The notes beneath the pieces are model-generated. The model searched no databases. It saw nothing but the letters and a program-made list of their open reading frames with translations, and was not told where the DNA came from. Shown in pieces: positions 44,263-52,669 of a stretch of DNA of 64,000 nucleotides. The stretch covers positions 3,534,001-3,598,000 of the forward strand of contig NZ_CP053660.1 in the NCBI RefSeq assembly GCF_013177455.1, written 5' to 3'. The stretch comes from Nocardioides marmotae. Lineage in GTDB: Bacteria > Actinomycetota > Actinomycetes > Propionibacteriales > Nocardioidaceae. How positions within the stretch are numbered: position 1 is the first letter of the stretch; each line of letters begins with the position of its first letter. Made by a program: the position numbers and the translations under genes.

Positions 44263-46008
44263 GTGATCCACCTCCCGCTCGAGAACCCCGGCACCGCCGA
44301 CAGCAGATCGCCGGGAAGGTTCCTGTGGTGGATGGCCCGGGGCCAGTGGCGCACCCTCGCCGCCGGCGCGGGCTTCGGGATCGTGTGGATGGGCGCCCAG
44401 GCGGTGATGCCGGCGATCATCGGCCGCGCGATCGACCAGGGCGTCGCGGACCGCGACGGCCGCGCGCTGCTGTGGCTCGCCGGGCTGCTGCTGGTCGTGG
44501 GCCTGGTGCAGGCCGCGAGCGGGATCATGCGGCACCGGTTCGCGGTCACGAACTGGCTGGTCGCGGCGTACCGCACCGTCCAGCTCGTCGGCCGCCAGTC
44601 GGTCCACCTCGGCGGCACGCTGCCGCGCAAGGTCTCCGGCGGCGAGGTCGTGGCCATCGGCACCACCGACCTCTCCCACCTCGGGCAGGTCATGGACGTC
44701 TTCGCCCGGTTCGCCGGGGCGGTGGTCTCCTTCGTGCTGGTCGCGGTGATCCTGCTGCAGACCTCGACCACGCTCGGGCTGGTCGTCCTGGTCGGCGTCC
44801 CCTCACTGATGCTGCTCGTCGGGCCGCTGCTCTCCCCGCTGCAGACCCGCACCCACCGGCAGCGCGAGCTGATGAGCCACCTGTCCAACACCGCCACCGA
44901 CATCGTGACCGGCCTGCGCGTGCTGCGCGGGATCGGCGGCGAGCAGGTCTTCCACGACCGCTACCGCCGCGAGTCGCAGACCACCCGCCGCGCGGGCGTC
45001 CAGGTCGCCAAGCTCCAGTCGGTCCTCGACGCGCTCCAGGTCCTGCTGCCCGGCGTCTTCGTGGTGCTGGTCGTCTGGCTCGGCGCGCGGTACGCCGTGC
45101 AGGGCACGATCAGCCCCGGCGACCTGGTCGCCTTCTACGGCTACTCCGCGTTCTTGATGATCCCGCTGCGGACGGCCACGGAGTTCGCCAACAAGTTCAT
45201 CCGCGCCCGCGTCGCCGCCGCCCGGGTCGTCCGCGTGCTCGCGCTGACCCCGGACCACACCGACCCCGCCGAGCCCCTCCCCTCCCCGCCCGAGGGCTCC
45301 GAGCTGGTCGACCTGCGCAGCGGCCTGCGGGTGCGCCCCGGCTCGCTCGTCGCGCTGGTCAGCGAGCAGCCCCACGAGACCGCCGCGCTCGCCGACCGGC
45401 TCGGCATGTGCGCGGCAGAGGTCGACGACGACGTCCGGCTCGGCGGCGTACCCCTCAGCGGCCTGACGCGCGCGGAGGTACGTCGCCGGGTGGTCGTCTC
45501 CGACACCGGCGCCATGCTGTTCTCCGGCCGCCTCGGCGACCGGCTCGACGTCTCCGGCGACGGCCGCTCGGTCGACCGCGCGCTGCACACCGCCTCGGCC
45601 GAGGACATCCTCACCGCGCTCCCCGACGGCCTGGAGACCCTTGTCGCCGAGCGCGGTCGCAGCTTCTCCGGCGGCCAGCGCCAGCGGCTCGTCCTGGCCC
45701 GCGCGCTCGTCGCGGAGCCGGAGGTGCTCGTGCTGGTCGAGCCGACCTCGGCCGTCGACGCCCACACCGAGGCCCGGATCGCCGCGCGGCTGCGCGAGCA
45801 CCGCGCCGGCCGGACCACCGTGGTCACCACCTCCAGCCCGCTGCTGCTCGACGCCGTCGACGAGGTCGCGCTCGTCCGCGACGGCGTGGTCGTCGCGACG
45901 GGCCGGCACGCCGACCTGCTGGCCGACGAGCCGGAGTACCGCCGCGTCGTCACCCGCGAGACCGATCCCGAGCCCACCGCAGTCACGACCGGGGAGACCG
46001 ACCGATGA
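44263..46008 (+). CDS. ABC exporter half, degenerate Walker A (heterodimer subunit 1)
   Basis: Half-exporter of 581 aa: membrane domain (about 20-315, six helices) and NBD. Its Walker A position reads VALVSEQPHETAAL, so the GxxGxGKS loop is lost; Walker B is VLVLVEPTSAVD with Val in place of Asp. The signature SFSGGQRQRLVLARAL is intact. It therefore cannot form a full site alone but can complete the site of its partner. GTG at 44263. Its stop overlaps the partner's ATG, giving 1:1 translation. Multidrug-type exporter; substrate unknown. Confidence 0.92.
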   Translation: MIHLPLENPGTADSRSPGRFLWWMARGQWRTLAAGAGFGIVWMGAQAVMPAIIGRAIDQGVADRDGRALLWLAGLLLVVGLVQAASGIMRHRFAVTNWLVAAYRTVQLVGRQSVHLGGTLPRKVSGGEVVAIGTTDLSHLGQVMDVFARFAGAVVSFVLVAVILLQTSTTLGLVVLVGVPSLMLLVGPLLSPLQTRTHRQRELMSHLSNTATDIVTGLRVLRGIGGEQVFHDRYRRESQTTRRAGVQVAKLQSVLDALQVLLPGVFVVLVVWLGARYAVQGTISPGDLVAFYGYSAFLMIPLRTATEFANKFIRARVAAARVVRVLALTPDHTDPAEPLPSPPEGSELVDLRSGLRVRPGSLVALVSEQPHETAALADRLGMCAAEVDDDVRLGGVPLSGLTRAEVRRRVVVSDTGAMLFSGRLGDRLDVSGDGRSVDRALHTASAEDILTALPDGLETLVAERGRSFSGGQRQRLVLARALVAEPEVLVLVEPTSAVDAHTEARIAARLREHRAGRTTVVTTSSPLLLDAVDEVALVRDGVVVATGRHADLLADEPEYRRVVTRETDPEPTAVTTGETDR

Positions 46009-47756
46009 GCGCCGCCACCTCCCTGCCCGTCGCCGGGACCCGCACCGTCCGGCGGTACGCCGGCGCGCTGGTGCGCCGCCACCCGCGGATGGTGTGGGGC
46101 GCCTTGCTGCTCCACGTGCTCGCCGCCGTCGCCGCGCTCGCCGCACCCCGGCTGATCGGCGACCTGGTCGAGTCGGTCGAGCAGGGCACCACCACCGACC
46201 ACGTGGACCGGATCATGCTGCTGCTGGCCGGCTTCGTGGTGGCCCAGGCGGTGCTGACCCGCTACGCCCGCTACATCAGCCAGGTGCTGGCCGAGAAGGT
46301 GCTCGCCGACCTGCGTGAGGACTTCGTCGGCAACGCCCTCGCGCTGCCGCTCGGCACCGTCGAGGCGGCCGGGTCCGGCGACCTGCTCACCCGCACCAGC
46401 CGCGACGTCGACCAGCTCGGCTGGTCGGTGCGCATGGCGCTGCCGGAGTGGACGATCGCGGTCATCACCGCGGTCGCGACCTTCGCCGCCGCGCTCAGCG
46501 TCGGCTGGTGGGTCGCGCTGCCCTGCCTGCTCGGCGTGCCCCCGCTCGTCATCGGCCTGCGGTGGTACCTCGCCCGCGCCAAGGACGGCTACCTGCGCGA
46601 GTCCGCGACGTACTCCCAGATCAACGCCACGCTCACCGAGACCGTCCACGGCGCCCGCACCGTCGAGGCGCTCGGGCTCGGCGAGGAGCGGGTCCGGGCG
46701 ATCGATGAGGACATCGCGGACTCCTTCGCGGCCGAGCGCTACACGCTGCGGCTGCGGACGGTGTTCTTCCCCAGCATGGAGATCAGCTACCTGCTGCCGA
46801 CCGTCGGCACGCTGCTGGTCGGCGGCTGGCTCTACCTGCGCGGGGACGTCTCGCTGGGCGACGTCACCGCCGCCACGCTGTACGTCCAGATGCTCATCGA
46901 CCCCGTCGACCGGATCGTCTCGATCCTCGACGAGCTCCAGATGGGCGCCGCGTCCCTGGCCCGCCTGCTCGGCGTCGCGGACGTGCCCGACGACCGCACC
47001 GCGACCGACCGGGTCCCCGACGGGGAGGAGCTGCGCGCCCAGGACGTCCGGTTCTCCTACGGCTCGGGCCGCGACGTGCTGCACGGGGTCGACCTGCACG
47101 TCGGCGCCGGTGAGCGGCTCGCGATGGTCGGCCCCTCCGGCGCCGGCAAGTCCACGCTCGGGCGGCTGCTGGCGGGCATCCACCCGCCGCGCACCGGCTC
47201 GGTCACCGTCGGCGGGGTCGCCCTCACCGAGCTGCCGCTCGACGACCTGCGCGGCCACGTCGCGCTGGTCACCCAGGAGCACCACGTCTTCGTCGGCACG
47301 CTGCGGGAGAACCTCGCGCTGGCCGCCAAGCCCGGCGCGACCGAGGACGACGTACGCGCCGCCCTCGCCGCCGTCGACGCGCTCGAGTGGGCCGACGCGC
47401 TCCCCGAGGGGCTCGACACCGTCGTCGGGTCGGGCGGTCTCGCGCTCACCGACGCCCAGGCCCAGCAGGTCGCGCTCGCCCGGCTCGTGCTGGCCGACCC
47501 GCACACCCTCGTCCTGGACGAGGCGACCTCGCTCATCGACCCGCGCGCCGCGCGGCACCTCGAGCGCTCGCTGGCCGCCGTCCTCGAGGGCCGCACGGTC
47601 ATCGCCATCGCCCACCGGCTCTTCTCGGCCCACGACGCCGACCGGGTCGCGGTCGTCGAGGACGGCCGGATCGCCGAGCTCGGCTCCCACGACGAGCTGG
47701 TCGCCGCCGGCGGCTCCTACGCCGCCCTGTGGGAGTCCTGGCACGGGCGGTCCTGA
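46005..47756 (+). CDS. ABC exporter half, intact Walker motifs (heterodimer subunit 2)
   Basis: Partner half-exporter of 583 aa: membrane domain (about 25-320) and NBD with Walker A GPSGAGKST, Walker B TLVLDEATSLID and H-loop IAIAHRLFS. The signature position reads ALTDAQAQQVALARL, so LSGGQ is degenerate. Together with subunit 1 this makes one canonical site (its Walker motifs with SGGQ of subunit 1) and one degenerate site, as in heterodimeric exporters such as BmrCD or TM287/288. ATG at 46005. Convergent with the F420-NADP reductase. Confidence 0.93.
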   Translation: MSAATSLPVAGTRTVRRYAGALVRRHPRMVWGALLLHVLAAVAALAAPRLIGDLVESVEQGTTTDHVDRIMLLLAGFVVAQAVLTRYARYISQVLAEKVLADLREDFVGNALALPLGTVEAAGSGDLLTRTSRDVDQLGWSVRMALPEWTIAVITAVATFAAALSVGWWVALPCLLGVPPLVIGLRWYLARAKDGYLRESATYSQINATLTETVHGARTVEALGLGEERVRAIDEDIADSFAAERYTLRLRTVFFPSMEISYLLPTVGTLLVGGWLYLRGDVSLGDVTAATLYVQMLIDPVDRIVSILDELQMGAASLARLLGVADVPDDRTATDRVPDGEELRAQDVRFSYGSGRDVLHGVDLHVGAGERLAMVGPSGAGKSTLGRLLAGIHPPRTGSVTVGGVALTELPLDDLRGHVALVTQEHHVFVGTLRENLALAAKPGATEDDVRAALAAVDALEWADALPEGLDTVVGSGGLALTDAQAQQVALARLVLADPHTLVLDEATSLIDPRAARHLERSLAAVLEGRTVIAIAHRLFSAHDADRVAVVEDGRIAELGSHDELVAAGGSYAALWESWHGRS

Positions 47757-47757
47757 G

Positions 47758-47794
47758 CGGCTCCCGGCCGGCAGCCGGGCCGGCCCGGGAGCCG
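47758..47794. terminator. Hairpin between ABC exporter and F420-NADP reductase genes
   Basis: CGGCTCCCGG and CCGGGAGCCG pair around a GC-rich loop that can itself fold, in the 40-nt gap between two convergent stops. No T-run. Confidence 0.65.
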
Positions 47795-47796
47795 GA

Positions 47797-48468
47797 TCAG
47801 ACCCCGTGGATGCGGATGCCGGAGTGCGTCTTGTACTTGCGGTTGATCGAGATCAGCACCGCGGTCAGCGGCTCGAGCTGGCGGGCCAGGCGGAGCTTGC
47901 CGGAGTCGATGCCGGGCCGGCCGGTGACCGAGGCCGCGAGCTCCATGACCTGCTCCTTGGCCTCGGCCTTGTCGCCGACGACCAGGATGTCCTCGCCGTC
48001 GAGGAAGTCCGCGTCGCCCCACAGCGTCACCGCGGACACGTGGTGGAACGCGCCGACGACGGTGGCCTCCGGCTGCAGCCGCTGCGCCGACTCCGCCGCC
48101 GATCCCTCGCCGCCGTCGATGACCAGCCCGTGCGCGCCGCGCTTGTCGAAGGCCAGCGGGTTCACGCAGGAGATCACGACCTTGCCCGCCAGCGGCAGGG
48201 AGGCGACCAGCTCGTCGTGGCCGTCGTACGGCACCGCGAGCAGCACCAGGTCGGCCTCGCCGCAGGCGTCCGCGTTCGTGGCGCCCGTGACGGTGCCGGC
48301 GCCCTCGACGCCCGCCAGCCGCTCGGTGACCTCCGCGGCGGTGGCCTCGGCCTTCTCGGCCGCGCGCGAGCCCAGCACGACGGTGTGGCCGCCCCGGGCG
48401 AAGCGGTAGCCCAGGCCCTTGCCCTGCGGGCCGGTGCCCCCGATCACGGCGATGCGGTACGTCGTCAC
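47797..48468 (-). CDS. npdG: NADPH-dependent F420 reductase
   Basis: Transfers hydride between NADPH and coenzyme F420, 223 aa, cytoplasmic. The Rossmann start is IAVIGGTGPQGKGLGYRFAR, followed by VVLGSRAAEKA for NADP phosphate binding, VLLAVPYDGH and VISCVNPLAFDKRG; FHHVSA marks the F420 side. The GTG at 48468 is supported by GAGGGAG 8-9 nt upstream; upstream in-frame codons belong to the acyltransferase promoter. F420 is made with FbiC, encoded at 56882. Confidence 0.88.
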   Translation of the reverse strand: MTTYRIAVIGGTGPQGKGLGYRFARGGHTVVLGSRAAEKAEATAAEVTERLAGVEGAGTVTGATNADACGEADLVLLAVPYDGHDELVASLPLAGKVVISCVNPLAFDKRGAHGLVIDGGEGSAAESAQRLQPEATVVGAFHHVSAVTLWGDADFLDGEDILVVGDKAEAKEQVMELAASVTGRPGIDSGKLRLARQLEPLTAVLISINRKYKTHSGIRIHGV

Positions 48469-48610
48469 GCTGGTGCTCCCTCTGCTCGGCCGACCCGCGG
48501 CTCCCGGTCCGGAGGCGGGTGTGTGGGCATCGTCCCACCGGGTCGCGCGTGACCCGGGCGGGGGCCCGCCCGTTGGTAGCCTGCCGGGCGACGTGACGGG
48601 GGCAGGCGGA

Positions 48611-50719
48611 ATGGCGCGAGCGCTGCGCGGGGACATCCAGGGGCTGCGGGCGATCGCGGTCCTGGTCGTCGTCGCGGCCCACGCCGGGGTGGCCTGGCTG
48701 CCCGGCGGCTTCGTCGGCGTCGACGTCTTCTTCGTCATCTCCGGCTACCTCATCGCGGGCCTGCTCTACCGCGAGGTCGACCGCGACGGCCGCTTCTCCC
48801 TGCTCGGCTTCTGGTCCCGCCGCGCCCGGCGGATCCTGCCGGCGGCGACGGTCGTGACCGCGGTGACGGTGCTGACGGCGCTGTCCTGGTTCAGCCTCCT
48901 CGACGCCCGCCAGGTCGTGGCGGACTCCGCGTGGGCCGCCCTGTTCGCCGCCAACATCCACTTCGCGCGCCAGGGCGTCGACTACTTCGCCTCCGACCTC
49001 GGCGTCTCCCCGCTCCAGCACTACTGGTCGCTCGCGGTCGAGGAGCAGTTCTACGTCGTGTGGCCGCTGCTGCTGCTGGCCTGCCTGGGCCTGGCCCGGC
49101 TGCTCCGCCGGCGCTCCGGCCAGCAGGAGAGCGGCCCGGCGGGGCTGCCCCGACGGGCCGTCGCGGCCGTGCTGGTGGCGGTGACCGCGGCGTCGTTCGC
49201 CTGGTCGGTGCTGCACACCGCGGCGGAGCCGACGGCGGCGTACTTCTCCACGCTGACGCGCGCCTGGGAGCTCGGCCTCGGCGCCCTGGTCGCGCTGGTG
49301 CCCGCGACGGCGCTGCGCCGGCTCGGCCGCGCGGGGGCGACCGCGCTGGCGGCCACCGGCCTGGCGATGATCGCCGTGGCCTGCGTGGTGATCACCGGGG
49401 CCACCGCCTTCCCGGGGTACGCCGCCGCGCTGCCCGTCGTCGGCACCGCGCTCGTGCTGGTGGCCGGCGCGGGGGCGGCCGCGCCGGTCACGACCGCCGT
49501 GCTCGCGTGGGGGCCGCTGCGCACGATCGGCGACTGGTCCTACTCCCTCTACCTGTGGCACTGGCCGGCGCTCGTGCTGCCGGCCGGCCTGCTCGGCCGG
49601 CCGCTGCGGGCCTGGGAGTCGGCGGCGGCGGTGGCGGCCGCGTTCGCGCTCGCCGCGGTGACCTACACCTTCGTCGAGCGGCCCTTCCGCGACGGCCGAC
49701 CGGCGCGGGCCCTGGGCGTGCGCCGCGCGCTGGTGCTCTACCCCGCCAGCCTCGCCCTGGTCGCCGCGACGGGCGCGGGCACCTGGTGGTGGACCGGGGA
49801 GCGGGCCGAGGCCGGGGACAACCCGGCGATCACCGCCGACGGCGCCACCCACCCCGACGACCCGGACGGCACCGTCGCGCTCGTGCGCGCCTCGGTCGAC
49901 GCCGCCCGGGAGCGGCGGGCCGTGCCGAGCGACCTCTCCCCCGACCTGCTGGACCTGCGCGCCTCGGTCGCCGACGTCGGCGAGTGCGACTACGCCACCG
50001 GCGTGCGGCGGTTGTGCCCGCGCGGCGACCTCGACGCCGACCGCTCGGTCGTGCTCATCGGCGACTCCCACGCCCGGGCCTGGATCCCCGCCTTCGACCG
50101 GATCGCCGAGGAGGGCGGCTGGACGGCCTACTACCTCGTGATGTCGCAGTGCACCGCCGCCCACGTCGTCGTCGCCCCGATCGACGCCGAGCGCCCGTTC
50201 ACCGAGTGCACCGACTTCCACGACTGGGTCGGGGAGCAGGTCGCCGACCTCGACCCCGACCTCGTCGTGGTCACCTCCTCCCCGCCGGTCAACGGGGTCT
50301 TCGACGGCGGCGAGCGCTACGAGGCGCTCGACCGGGTCGCCCCGCTGCTCGCCGACGGGTACGACGACCTGTTCGCCGACCTCGGCCGGGCCGCGGACCG
50401 GGTCGTGCTCCTGCGGGACGTGCCCAAGTCGTCGTACGACCCCGGCACCTGCCTGACCACCGGCTCCCCCGACCTCGCCGACTGCTCCTTCGTGCCCGTC
50501 GAGCGCTCCCGGCGGCTCGGCGACATCGCGGTCACCTCGGCCCGGCTGGCCGGCACCGAGGTCGTCGACCCGACGCCGTGGCTGTGCTACCAGGACCTCT
50601 GCCCGGTCGTCATCGGCGGCACGCTGACCTACCGCGACACCGACCACCTCACGACGGAGTACGCCGCGTCGCTGGCCGGCGCGCTCGGCCGCGCGCTGCA
50701 CATGCTCGACCGCTCGTGA
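48611..50719 (+). CDS. OafA/YrhL-type membrane acyltransferase with SGNH domain
   Basis: Integral membrane acyltransferase of 702 aa. The N-terminal AT3 domain (about 1-385) begins LRGDIQGLRAIAVLVVVAAH with the catalytic His, then FVGVDVFFVISGYLIAG, FWSRRARRILPAA and YWSLAVEEQFYVVWPLL; about ten helices. The extracellular C-terminal SGNH domain has VVLIGDSHARAW at its start and DTDHLTTEYA with the catalytic Asp and His near its end. It O-acylates a surface glycan or lipid. ATG at 48611 is assumed; a GTG at 48593, ten nt after a TAGCCT box, could start a leaderless form. Confidence 0.9.
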   Translation: MARALRGDIQGLRAIAVLVVVAAHAGVAWLPGGFVGVDVFFVISGYLIAGLLYREVDRDGRFSLLGFWSRRARRILPAATVVTAVTVLTALSWFSLLDARQVVADSAWAALFAANIHFARQGVDYFASDLGVSPLQHYWSLAVEEQFYVVWPLLLLACLGLARLLRRRSGQQESGPAGLPRRAVAAVLVAVTAASFAWSVLHTAAEPTAAYFSTLTRAWELGLGALVALVPATALRRLGRAGATALAATGLAMIAVACVVITGATAFPGYAAALPVVGTALVLVAGAGAAAPVTTAVLAWGPLRTIGDWSYSLYLWHWPALVLPAGLLGRPLRAWESAAAVAAAFALAAVTYTFVERPFRDGRPARALGVRRALVLYPASLALVAATGAGTWWWTGERAEAGDNPAITADGATHPDDPDGTVALVRASVDAARERRAVPSDLSPDLLDLRASVADVGECDYATGVRRLCPRGDLDADRSVVLIGDSHARAWIPAFDRIAEEGGWTAYYLVMSQCTAAHVVVAPIDAERPFTECTDFHDWVGEQVADLDPDLVVVTSSPPVNGVFDGGERYEALDRVAPLLADGYDDLFADLGRAADRVVLLRDVPKSSYDPGTCLTTGSPDLADCSFVPVERSRRLGDIAVTSARLAGTEVVDPTPWLCYQDLCPVVIGGTLTYRDTDHLTTEYAASLAGALGRALHMLDRS

Positions 50720-50739
50720 GCACCCCCACCTTGTGACGG

Positions 50740-50756
50740 TGACAGCACCGGTGTCA
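50740..50756. promoter_or_regulatory. Candidate MerR operator upstream of the luciferase-like gene
   Basis: TGACAGCACCGGTGTCA, 17 nt, half-sites TGACA and TGTCA. It has the same length and half-sites as the palindrome in the merR/acyl-CoA dehydrogenase promoter at 52606. It ends 11 nt before the ATG at 50768. Confidence 0.55.
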
Positions 50757-50767
50757 GGGTGAGCGGC

Positions 50768-51805
50768 ATGAAGCTCTCGATGCCGCTGATGTACGACGGG
50801 AACCCGCGCCAGGCCGCCGACCAGGTCGTCGCCCTCGAGAAGGCCGGCCTCGACACGGTCTGGGTCGCCGAGGCCTACGGCTTCGACTCCCCCACGCTGA
50901 TGGGCTACCTCGCGGCGAAGACCGAGACCCTCGAGATCGGCGCCGCGATCCTCAACGTCTACTCCCGCACGCCCGGCGCGCTCCTCCAGACCGCCGCCGG
51001 CCTCGACAACGTCTCCGGCGGCCGCGCGGTCATCGGTCTCGGCGCGTCCGGCCCGCAGGTCATCGAGGGCTTCCACGGCCTGCCCTACGACAAGCCGCTC
51101 GGCCGCACCCGCGAGGTCATCTCGATCCTGCGCCAGGGCCTGCGCCGCGAGCCGCTCCAGCACGAGGGCAAGATCTTCACCCTCCCGCTCCCCGCCGACC
51201 AGGGCCTCGGCCTCGGCAAGCCGCTGAAGCTGCTCACCCGCCCCGAGCGCCCGGCCGTCCCGCTGTGGGTCGCCTCGCTGGGCGATGCCAACGTCGCGAT
51301 GACCGCCGAGATCGCCGACGGCTGGATCCCCCACCTCTTCCTGCCCGAGAAGGCCCACCAGGTCTGGGGCGCGGCGCTGGCCAAGGGCGCCGCCAAGCGC
51401 TCGGCCGACCTGGCCCCGCTCGAGGTCACCGCCGGCGGCATGGTCGCCATCGGCGAGGGAGAGGACACCAAGGCGCTGCTCGACTTCGCCCGCCCGATCT
51501 ACGCGCTCTACGTCGGCGGCATGGGCGCCCGCGGCAAGAACTTCTACAACGACCTGGCCTGCCAGTACGGCTACGAGGCCGAGGCCAAGCAGATCCAGGA
51601 CCTCTACCTGGAGGGCAAGAAGAAGGAGGCCGAGGCGCTCGTCCCGCTCGAGTGGCTCGAGGCCGGCAACTTCGTCGGGCCGGAGTCCTACGTCAAGGAG
51701 CGGATCGCCGCCTTCGCCGAGGCCGGCGTCACCAACCTCCAGGTCACCCCGGTCAGCCCGGACCCCGCCGCCACCGTCGCCCAGCTCAAGGAGTGGGTCT
51801 CCTGA
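50768..51805 (+). CDS. LLM-class F420-dependent oxidoreductase
   Basis: Luciferase-like monooxygenase family enzyme of 345 aa, TIM-barrel. Blocks typical of the F420 subgroup: LSMPLMYDGNPRQAADQVVA, GLDTVWVAEAYGFDSPTLMG, GAAILNVYSRTPGALLQTAA, RAVIGLGASGPQVIEGFHG, VPLWVASLGDANVAMTAEIA. It probably uses reduced F420 to reduce or oxidise an organic substrate; the substrate is unknown. ATG at 50768; a GTG at 50759 would overlap the palindromic operator. The shared operator suggests it works in the same pathway as the acyl-CoA dehydrogenase at 52670. Confidence 0.9.
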   Translation: MKLSMPLMYDGNPRQAADQVVALEKAGLDTVWVAEAYGFDSPTLMGYLAAKTETLEIGAAILNVYSRTPGALLQTAAGLDNVSGGRAVIGLGASGPQVIEGFHGLPYDKPLGRTREVISILRQGLRREPLQHEGKIFTLPLPADQGLGLGKPLKLLTRPERPAVPLWVASLGDANVAMTAEIADGWIPHLFLPEKAHQVWGAALAKGAAKRSADLAPLEVTAGGMVAIGEGEDTKALLDFARPIYALYVGGMGARGKNFYNDLACQYGYEAEAKQIQDLYLEGKKKEAEALVPLEWLEAGNFVGPESYVKERIAAFAEAGVTNLQVTPVSPDPAATVAQLKEWVS

Positions 51806-51827
51806 CCCCCGCCTGACCCTCACCTGA

Positions 51828-51871
51828 ACCGCCCCCGGCGGCCCGCGTCGACCGCGGGCACCGGGGGCGGT
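51828..51871. terminator. Two-tier hairpin between luciferase-like and merR genes
   Basis: Outer stem ACCGCCCCCGG / CCGGGGGCGGT and inner stem CCCGCG / CGCGGG around a short loop, between convergent genes. Confidence 0.75.
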
Positions 51872-51887
51872 CTGCGTCAGTCCCGCG

Positions 51888-52583
51888 TCAGTCCCGCGCG
51901 AGCGAGCGCGCGATGACGGCGTTGGCGGCGCGCTGGAAGCCGGTGACGACGGCCTCCAGGGTGAGCCGGCGCAGCCGGGAGACGGTCTGCTCGAGCCGCT
52001 CGGCGTCCTCGGCGGAGTGCGCCTCGCGGCGGTAGGGGCGCAGCACCTGCTCGCGCAGGATCTCGGTGAGCTCCTCGGCGAGCGCCTCCATGTGCCGGCG
52101 GATCGCCTCGCTCGCGGCCTCCATGCTGCCGGGCGGGATGTCGACGTCGAGCAGCTCGACGCCGACGCCGAGGTTCGGCAGGGCGACGTAGGTGGACCCG
52201 TCCTGCTCGAGCGAGCCGAGCGTGACCAGCAGCTCCAGGTCGCGGTCGGAGAGCCGGCGCCCGACCTTCTCCTCCAGCTGCTCGCGGGTCAGCTGCTCGC
52301 GCGGCTGGGAGGACCAGGAGGTGAGCATCGCGCGCTGGAGCGCGAGGTCCTCGACCGTCGCGTCGGCGGGCAGCCCGGCGAGCACCCGCTCGATGGCCTG
52401 CAGCGTGAACCCGTGGTCCTGCAGCGCCCGGACCAGCTCGAGCCGCGCGCGGTGCTCGTCGCCGTAGTAGGCCACCCGGCCGCGCCGCTCCGGCGGCGGC
52501 ATCAGGCCGAGGCTGGCGTAGTAGCGCGTGGTGCGGACCGTCAGGCCGACGGCCGCCGCGAGCTCGTCGACGGTCAGGGTCAC
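51888..52583 (-). CDS. MerR-family transcriptional regulator
   Basis: Dimeric regulator of 231 aa. The N-terminal MerR winged helix is TVDELAAAVGLTVRTTRYYA, GLMPPPERRGRVAYYGDEHR and LVRALQDHGFTLQAIERVLA. The long C-terminal half (75-231) is helical with few aromatic residues and no metal-binding Cys, so an organic effector (perhaps an acyl-CoA) is more likely than a metal. ATG at 52583 (or the next start). Divergent from the acyl-CoA dehydrogenase; a 17-bp palindrome in the 86-nt gap is its probable site. Confidence 0.9.
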   Translation of the reverse strand: MTLTVDELAAAVGLTVRTTRYYASLGLMPPPERRGRVAYYGDEHRARLELVRALQDHGFTLQAIERVLAGLPADATVEDLALQRAMLTSWSSQPREQLTREQLEEKVGRRLSDRDLELLVTLGSLEQDGSTYVALPNLGVGVELLDVDIPPGSMEAASEAIRRHMEALAEELTEILREQVLRPYRREAHSAEDAERLEQTVSRLRRLTLEAVVTGFQRAANAVIARSLARD

Positions 52584-52605
52584 GGGCAGACTCTACCTTG
52601 CTCGA

Positions 52606-52622
52606 TGACAGTTCTGCTGTCA
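52606..52622. promoter_or_regulatory. Candidate MerR operator in the merR/acyl-CoA dehydrogenase promoter
   Basis: TGACAGTTCTGCTGTCA: perfect TGACAG / CTGTCA half-sites with 5-nt spacer, just after a possible -35 TTGCTC (52598). A further TGACA half-site at 52632 may extend it. Confidence 0.65.
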
Positions 52623-52669
52623 CAGTTGCGCTGACACAGCGAGACCCCCACGGACTTCCGGAGGACCCC

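Noticed and set aside
44256..47756. Very long open frames on both strands, for example 1166 codons reading across both ABC half-exporter genes
   Set aside because: In this G+C range almost any frame stays open. The first 580 codons are Arg/Pro-rich and lie out of frame with a well-supported ABC gene; only the last 584 codons are real.
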